Assembly (NCBI GenBank): GCA_964615905.1
Contig: CAZTUB010000017.1
Location: 62,001 to 126,000, forward strand
Direction of reading: 5' to 3'
DNA: 64,000 nt
Source: DATLMR01 sp964615905
Lineage (GTDB): Bacteria; Acidobacteriota; Blastocatellia; UBA7656
The notes under the pieces are model-generated. The model searched no databases, was not told the DNA's origin, and saw only the letters and a list, made by a program, of their open reading frames with translations. How positions within the stretch are numbered: position 1 is the stretch's first letter; every line of letters starts with the position of its first letter. Of the stretch, positions 60,674 to 64,000 are shown one piece after another. The position numbers were made by a program, and so were the translations under genes.

Positions 60674-60796
60674 AGTGACAAGTGACTTGAGGAAAGTGAC
60701 AAGTGACGAGTGACAAGTGACAAGAAGGAGGGAACCGATGAAGCTTCATTCCGATCTTTCTTGTCACTTGTCACTTGTCACTCGTCACTTGTCACT
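60674..60796. repeat. Heptamer-based inverted repeat between convergent genes
   Basis: The left side is built from AGTGACA/AGTGACG heptamers (60674-60724), and the right side carries their complements (about 60760-60796), so the two could form a stem of 30 bp or more. The centre contains the 12-bp palindrome ATGAAGCTTCAT. It fills the whole gap between the cytochrome and acyl-CoA synthetase genes and slightly overlaps the latter's stop. Could act as a bidirectional terminator or be a chromosomal repeat family. Confidence 0.8.
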
Positions 60797-62456
60797 GTTT
60801 CCCATGCGTTTCGCGGAGCTTGAACTTCTGCACCTTGCCCGAAGCGGTCATGGGGAATTCCTCGACGAAGCGAAAGTGGCGCGGGACTTTGAATTTCGCG
60901 ATACGGCTTTCGCAGTACCCTCGCAGCTCCTCGGCGGAGGCCGTCTCGCCCGGTTTTAGCCTGACCGCCGCCGCGACCTCTTCCCCGTATTTCTCATCGG
61001 GTATGCCGTAGACGTAGCAGTCCGACACCTTCGGGTGATTTCTGAGCAGGTCTTCGATCTCCTTGGGCGCGATGTTTTCGCCGCCGCGAATGATGATCTC
61101 TTTTATACGACCGGTTATCCTCACATACCCGTCTCGATCAACCGTCGCCTGGTCGCCCGTGCGCAGCCAGCCCGCCGCGTCGATAGCTTCGGCGGTCGCG
61201 CGCGGGTTGTTGTAGTAGCCTTTCATCACGTTGTAGCCGCGACAGCACAACTCGCCCGCCACGCCCGGCTCGCACTCATCTCCAGTTGCGGGATCGACTA
61301 TCCTTATTTCGATCTCCGGCATTACGCGCCCGACCGTCTGCGTGCGAAGCTCTATGCTGTCGTGGCGCGGCGTGTGGGTTATTCCAGGCGAGGCTTCCGT
61401 CAGCCCGTAGGCAATCGTCATCTCTGTCAGATTCATCCGCTCCATCACTCTCCGCATGAGCGATTCGGGACAAAGGCTCCCGGCCATTATGCCTGTCCTC
61501 AAGCTAGCGAGATCGAAGTCGTGATAATCGAGCAGTTCGAGTTCCGCCAGAAACATCGTAGGGACGCCGTAGACGGCTGTGCAGCGCTCGCGCTCGACGT
61601 GCTGGAGCACCTTGAGCGGGTCGAACCATTCGAGCGGGACAAGCGCGGATGCGTGTGTGAAAGCGCCGAGTACCCCTATAACACAACCGAAACAGTGAAA
61701 AAGCGGCACCGGCAGGCAGAGCTTGTCTTTCGGTGTGAGCCCTATGCCTTCTCCAAGCCAGTAGGCGTTGTTGACGATGTTGCGATGCGTGAGCATCACG
61801 CCTTTTGGAAACCCTGTGGTGCCGGACGTGTACTGCATGTTTATGCAGTCGTCGAGGTCCTGGCATTCAGAGTGCGCGTCAAGCTGCGCGTCGGGGACCG
61901 CTTCTGACCGCGCGAGCAGCGAATCATAACTGATCATGCCGCCGGGGTGATCGTCGCCTATGTATATACAATTGCGAAGAAACGGAAACTCGACCGAATG
62001 AAGCTCGCCTTCCTGTGACCGCCTGAGTTCAGGGATGATCTGGTAGAGGGTCTCGATATAATCGAGGTCACGAAACCCCGCGACAGTGATAAGCGTGCTG
62101 ACCTCCGATTGTTTTAAGAGGTACTCGATCTCGGCCGCGCGCAGGTTTGTGTTTACCGTGACCAGGATCGCCCCGATCTTTGCGAGCGCAAACTGCAACA
62201 CGATCCATTCAGGGATATTGGGAGCCCACAACGCTACGCGGTCGCCGCGCGCGACGTTCAAGCTCAGCAGCCCTTTGGCTACCTGACGCGCGAGCCACTC
62301 AAGCTGGCTGAAGTCGTAACGGAGCCCCCGGTCGGGATAGATCAGAGCCTCGTTTTGCGGATAGTCGCGCGCAAGAAGCGCGAGAAGCTCGCCTACCCTG
62401 ACATCACGGTAAGCGCCCGGTCTTTCGAAAGCCACGTCGCCTGATATCCCTGACAT
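60792..62456 (-). CDS. AMP-forming acyl-CoA synthetase
   Basis: 554 residues. ANL-superfamily motifs: A3 YTSGTTGFPKGVMLTHRN, A5-like IAYGLTEASPGITHTPRHDS, A7/A8 WLRTGDQATVDRDGYVRITG, KEIIIRGGENIAPKEIEDLL and the catalytic Lys in FPMTASGKVQKFKLRE. It activates a carboxylic acid with ATP to the acyl-adenylate and transfers it to CoA. Most like medium/long-chain fatty acyl-CoA synthases (FadD/AcsF type); chain length cannot be read. It is soluble. The stop lies in the heptamer repeat. Confidence 0.93.
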   Translation of the reverse strand: MSGISGDVAFERPGAYRDVRVGELLALLARDYPQNEALIYPDRGLRYDFSQLEWLARQVAKGLLSLNVARGDRVALWAPNIPEWIVLQFALAKIGAILVTVNTNLRAAEIEYLLKQSEVSTLITVAGFRDLDYIETLYQIIPELRRSQEGELHSVEFPFLRNCIYIGDDHPGGMISYDSLLARSEAVPDAQLDAHSECQDLDDCINMQYTSGTTGFPKGVMLTHRNIVNNAYWLGEGIGLTPKDKLCLPVPLFHCFGCVIGVLGAFTHASALVPLEWFDPLKVLQHVERERCTAVYGVPTMFLAELELLDYHDFDLASLRTGIMAGSLCPESLMRRVMERMNLTEMTIAYGLTEASPGITHTPRHDSIELRTQTVGRVMPEIEIRIVDPATGDECEPGVAGELCCRGYNVMKGYYNNPRATAEAIDAAGWLRTGDQATVDRDGYVRITGRIKEIIIRGGENIAPKEIEDLLRNHPKVSDCYVYGIPDEKYGEEVAAAVRLKPGETASAEELRGYCESRIAKFKVPRHFRFVEEFPMTASGKVQKFKLRETHGKQ

Positions 62457-62580
62457 CTCATCCCTCCCTGAGCTTTACGCACACGCCCCGTCACCCGCTG
62501 CCGCGCCCGCTCAACAAGCCGCGTCGGGCAGCTAGATTCTAGCCCTATTGCGACCCGATTTAAAGCGCAGAGCCTATCTC

Positions 62581-62609
62581 CAAAAAGAAGAGGCGCACCT
62601 GAGTGCGCC
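62581..62609 (-). terminator. Rho-independent terminator of the FecR gene
   Basis: On the minus strand GGCGCAC-TCAG-GTGCGCC (62592-62609) followed by TCTTCTTTTTG, 32 nt after the FecR-protein stop codon. Confidence 0.88.
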
Positions 62610-62640
62610 CCGTCCATCTTATAGCGTGAGTGTTTCAGTA

Positions 62641-63555
62641 TCAGGGTTTGCCCGACTTGTGCCCGCCAGAGCTGTTCATTCTATTTTCCAGGCGGTTTTC
62701 CAGGGCTTCTATCCGCTGCTGTTGCCGCTCGTACTCTTTAAAGTTCTTCCAGTATTCCAGCATGCCGCCGCCGTATTGACCGTAAGGGTTGCCGTTGGGC
62801 GCGCGGACATAGAAGATGGAGCAGAGCGTATAAAGCCCCTCTTGCGGGCTGAATACCCAGAGCGCGGGCGACGACGGCGAAAGGTTTTGCTGAAGCACCT
62901 GCGCGGGCAGATTCTTGCTCAGCCCCACGAGCGTCTCTGTACGATCTTTGCTCCAGTTATCGAGAGAGTCACGCTCGCGCCTCTTGAAAGAGGCGACAAC
63001 CGGAGACGCGCCCGCGAGCGTCGCCTTTTTACCTTCACCGACTTTGCGGCCAGCGATCTTTACGCTGCCGATATGGACCGCGATCTCAGACTTATCTTCC
63101 GAGACGTTGAGCCTGTACAGGCCCGCGCGGTCAATAAAGATCTCCGACTGTGGTGTGGCAAAGGTAATCGTGCCCATAAGCAACGAAGCTTCGATAACGG
63201 CTGAGCCGCTTGCGAGTGAGAGCCGCAGGCGTCTCTCTTTCGATTCCGAGAACGCGAACTGTGAATTCTCTCCCAGGCGAAGATAGGAGCCGGGATTCAA
63301 CAGAATCTCGGCGCGGCTCGATGGCCCTGTCTTGATGACATCATCAGGGGCAAGCTCGGCCCCTGCGCCTGCCGACTGCTTGCCTTCGTCGCGCAAGAAG
63401 ACCACTTCCCCTTCGGCATGATTTACCAGGCCGGGTTTCATGGTGACGGGGTACTTCTTAATCTCTTCCGGCGAGAGTTTTTTCTTTTCCAGCCCGGTGG
63501 CGGCCCCCGCCAGCACTAGAAGAGCGATTGTTATGGCTAAGCTTTTGCGTTTCAT
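62641..63555 (-). CDS. Exported FecR-domain protein
   Basis: 304 residues with a signal peptide (SLAITIALLVLAGAATGLE). Residues about 45-190 follow the FecR beta-helix-like pattern: AGAELAPDDVIKTGPSSRAE, ILLNPGSYLRLGENSQFAFS and RLSLASGSAVIEASLLMGTI. A C-terminal region with a helical segment (KNFKEYERQQQRIEALENRL) ends in a Ser/Gly/His/Lys tail. It is not a sigma-regulating FecR (no membrane helix); acidobacterial FecR proteins of this form are exported and of unknown role. Has a good terminator. Confidence 0.85.
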   Translation of the reverse strand: MKRKSLAITIALLVLAGAATGLEKKKLSPEEIKKYPVTMKPGLVNHAEGEVVFLRDEGKQSAGAGAELAPDDVIKTGPSSRAEILLNPGSYLRLGENSQFAFSESKERRLRLSLASGSAVIEASLLMGTITFATPQSEIFIDRAGLYRLNVSEDKSEIAVHIGSVKIAGRKVGEGKKATLAGASPVVASFKRRERDSLDNWSKDRTETLVGLSKNLPAQVLQQNLSPSSPALWVFSPQEGLYTLCSIFYVRAPNGNPYGQYGGGMLEYWKNFKEYERQQQRIEALENRLENRMNSSGGHKSGKP

Positions 63556-63810
63556 ACAGCCTCCTCAGTGAAAGCCTAAAGGCTCGATTCGCTCCCGGCT
63601 TCACTCTTAATACGGATCAGCCTCGTCTGAGGCCCGGATGGTATGTGGTCGCGGATTCGCACCCCGTCTACCCGGCTATTGTACACCCGATCCGTCGGCG
63701 CGCGAAACAAAAAGATTGCTTGCGCCAGCCTTTCTCTTGCCATAGCAGGGAGTAACATCTAGCATGAGGGCTTTGCGTAACTACGCGGGGGCGGACGATT
63801 GAAGGCAGCT

Positions 63811-64000
63811 ATGGCTCTTAATGAAAAAAGCTTGGAGACTCTTATCAACTCCGTCCGAAAGGTCAGCGGCTCGCTCGATCTCGACGAGGTTATCGAGACA
63901 ATCTTCAACGCGGTTAAAGAGTTAATAGATTACTCTGCTGCGGTGATCTGCCTTGTTGATCCAAAAACAGGCATCGTTCAGGAAGTGAAAGCGTGGGGCT
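63811..64000 (+). CDS. GAF-domain sensor protein, N-terminus only
   Basis: Starts at ATG 63811 (AAGG 5 nt upstream) and runs off the right edge. The first 63 residues, LNEKSLETLINSVRKVSGSL, then DLDEVIETIFNAVKELIDYS and AAVICLVDPKTGIVQEVKAWG, are the typical start of a GAF domain as in SpoIIE-type phosphatases or histidine kinases. The effector domain is outside the window. Confidence 0.8.
   Translation, partial: MALNEKSLETLINSVRKVSGSLDLDEVIETIFNAVKELIDYSAAVICLVDPKTGIVQEVKAWG

Overview
The window reads as chromosomal DNA of a GC-rich, Gram-negative soil-type bacterium. The gene content fits Acidobacteriota best, probably the Blastocatellia side: DUF3857/transglutaminase, FecR, DinB, GH13, PilT and heme-cytochrome proteins, many secreted proteins with unknown roles, and a likely selenocysteine codon. 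This placement is inferred from gene flavour, not from a marker phylogeny.

Layout. 1-2.9 kb (minus strand) is the translation operon infC-rpmI-rplT-pheS, followed by a Rossmann oxidoreductase instead of pheT. infC starts with the rare AUU codon. 3.4-6.1 kb carries a tiny zinc-ribbon protein coupled to a CPA2 cation/proton antiporter with a strong terminator. 6.1-16.4 kb is mostly envelope or exported proteins: a RebB-like protein, an FG-GAP protein behind a perfect sigma-54 promoter, a secretin-like fragment, a bicupin, a DUF3828 protein, a DinB protein and a diheme cytochrome. 16.9-18 kb is a graveyard of IS701- and IS5-type transposase fragments. 18.0-19.9 kb encodes a Cry-toxin-like pore former fused to a jacalin lectin domain.

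19.98-41.89 kb is a complete integrative element inserted into a tRNA-Val(GAC) gene. It is bounded by a 49-bp direct repeat copied from the tRNA 3' half and carries a tyrosine integrase at the tRNA end. Cargo: a HicB-like protein, an AT-rich type III restriction-modification pair, a Crp/Fnr regulator, an XRE regulator beside a TPR protein and a small secreted protein, an ArdC-like antirestriction protein, an HNH protein, a RepB-like primase with excisionase-type HTH proteins and iteron-like repeats. Its most interesting part is a compact operon (31.1-34.8 kb): lexA, a degenerate RecA-fold ATPase, a coiled-coil protein and a B-family DNA polymerase with degraded exonuclease and motif C. This has the logic of a LexA-controlled mutasome like lexA-imuA-imuB-dnaE2, but built on an unusual polymerase. 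No conjugation genes are seen. Insertion left the tRNA terminator on the far side of the element.

42-64 kb is ordinary chromosome: a uroporphyrinogen-decarboxylase-family protein, rpoD, a GH13 protein, a transglutaminase, hslV and hslU (separated by a lipoprotein gene), SixA, an M20 peptidase, an alpha/beta hydrolase, pilT, a metallophosphoesterase-tetraheme cytochrome with an in-frame UGA exactly where relatives have cysteine (candidate selenoprotein), an acyl-CoA synthetase, a FecR protein and the start of a GAF sensor. Several genes (infC, rpoD, pilT) have hairpins or terminator-like structures in their leaders, hinting at attenuation.
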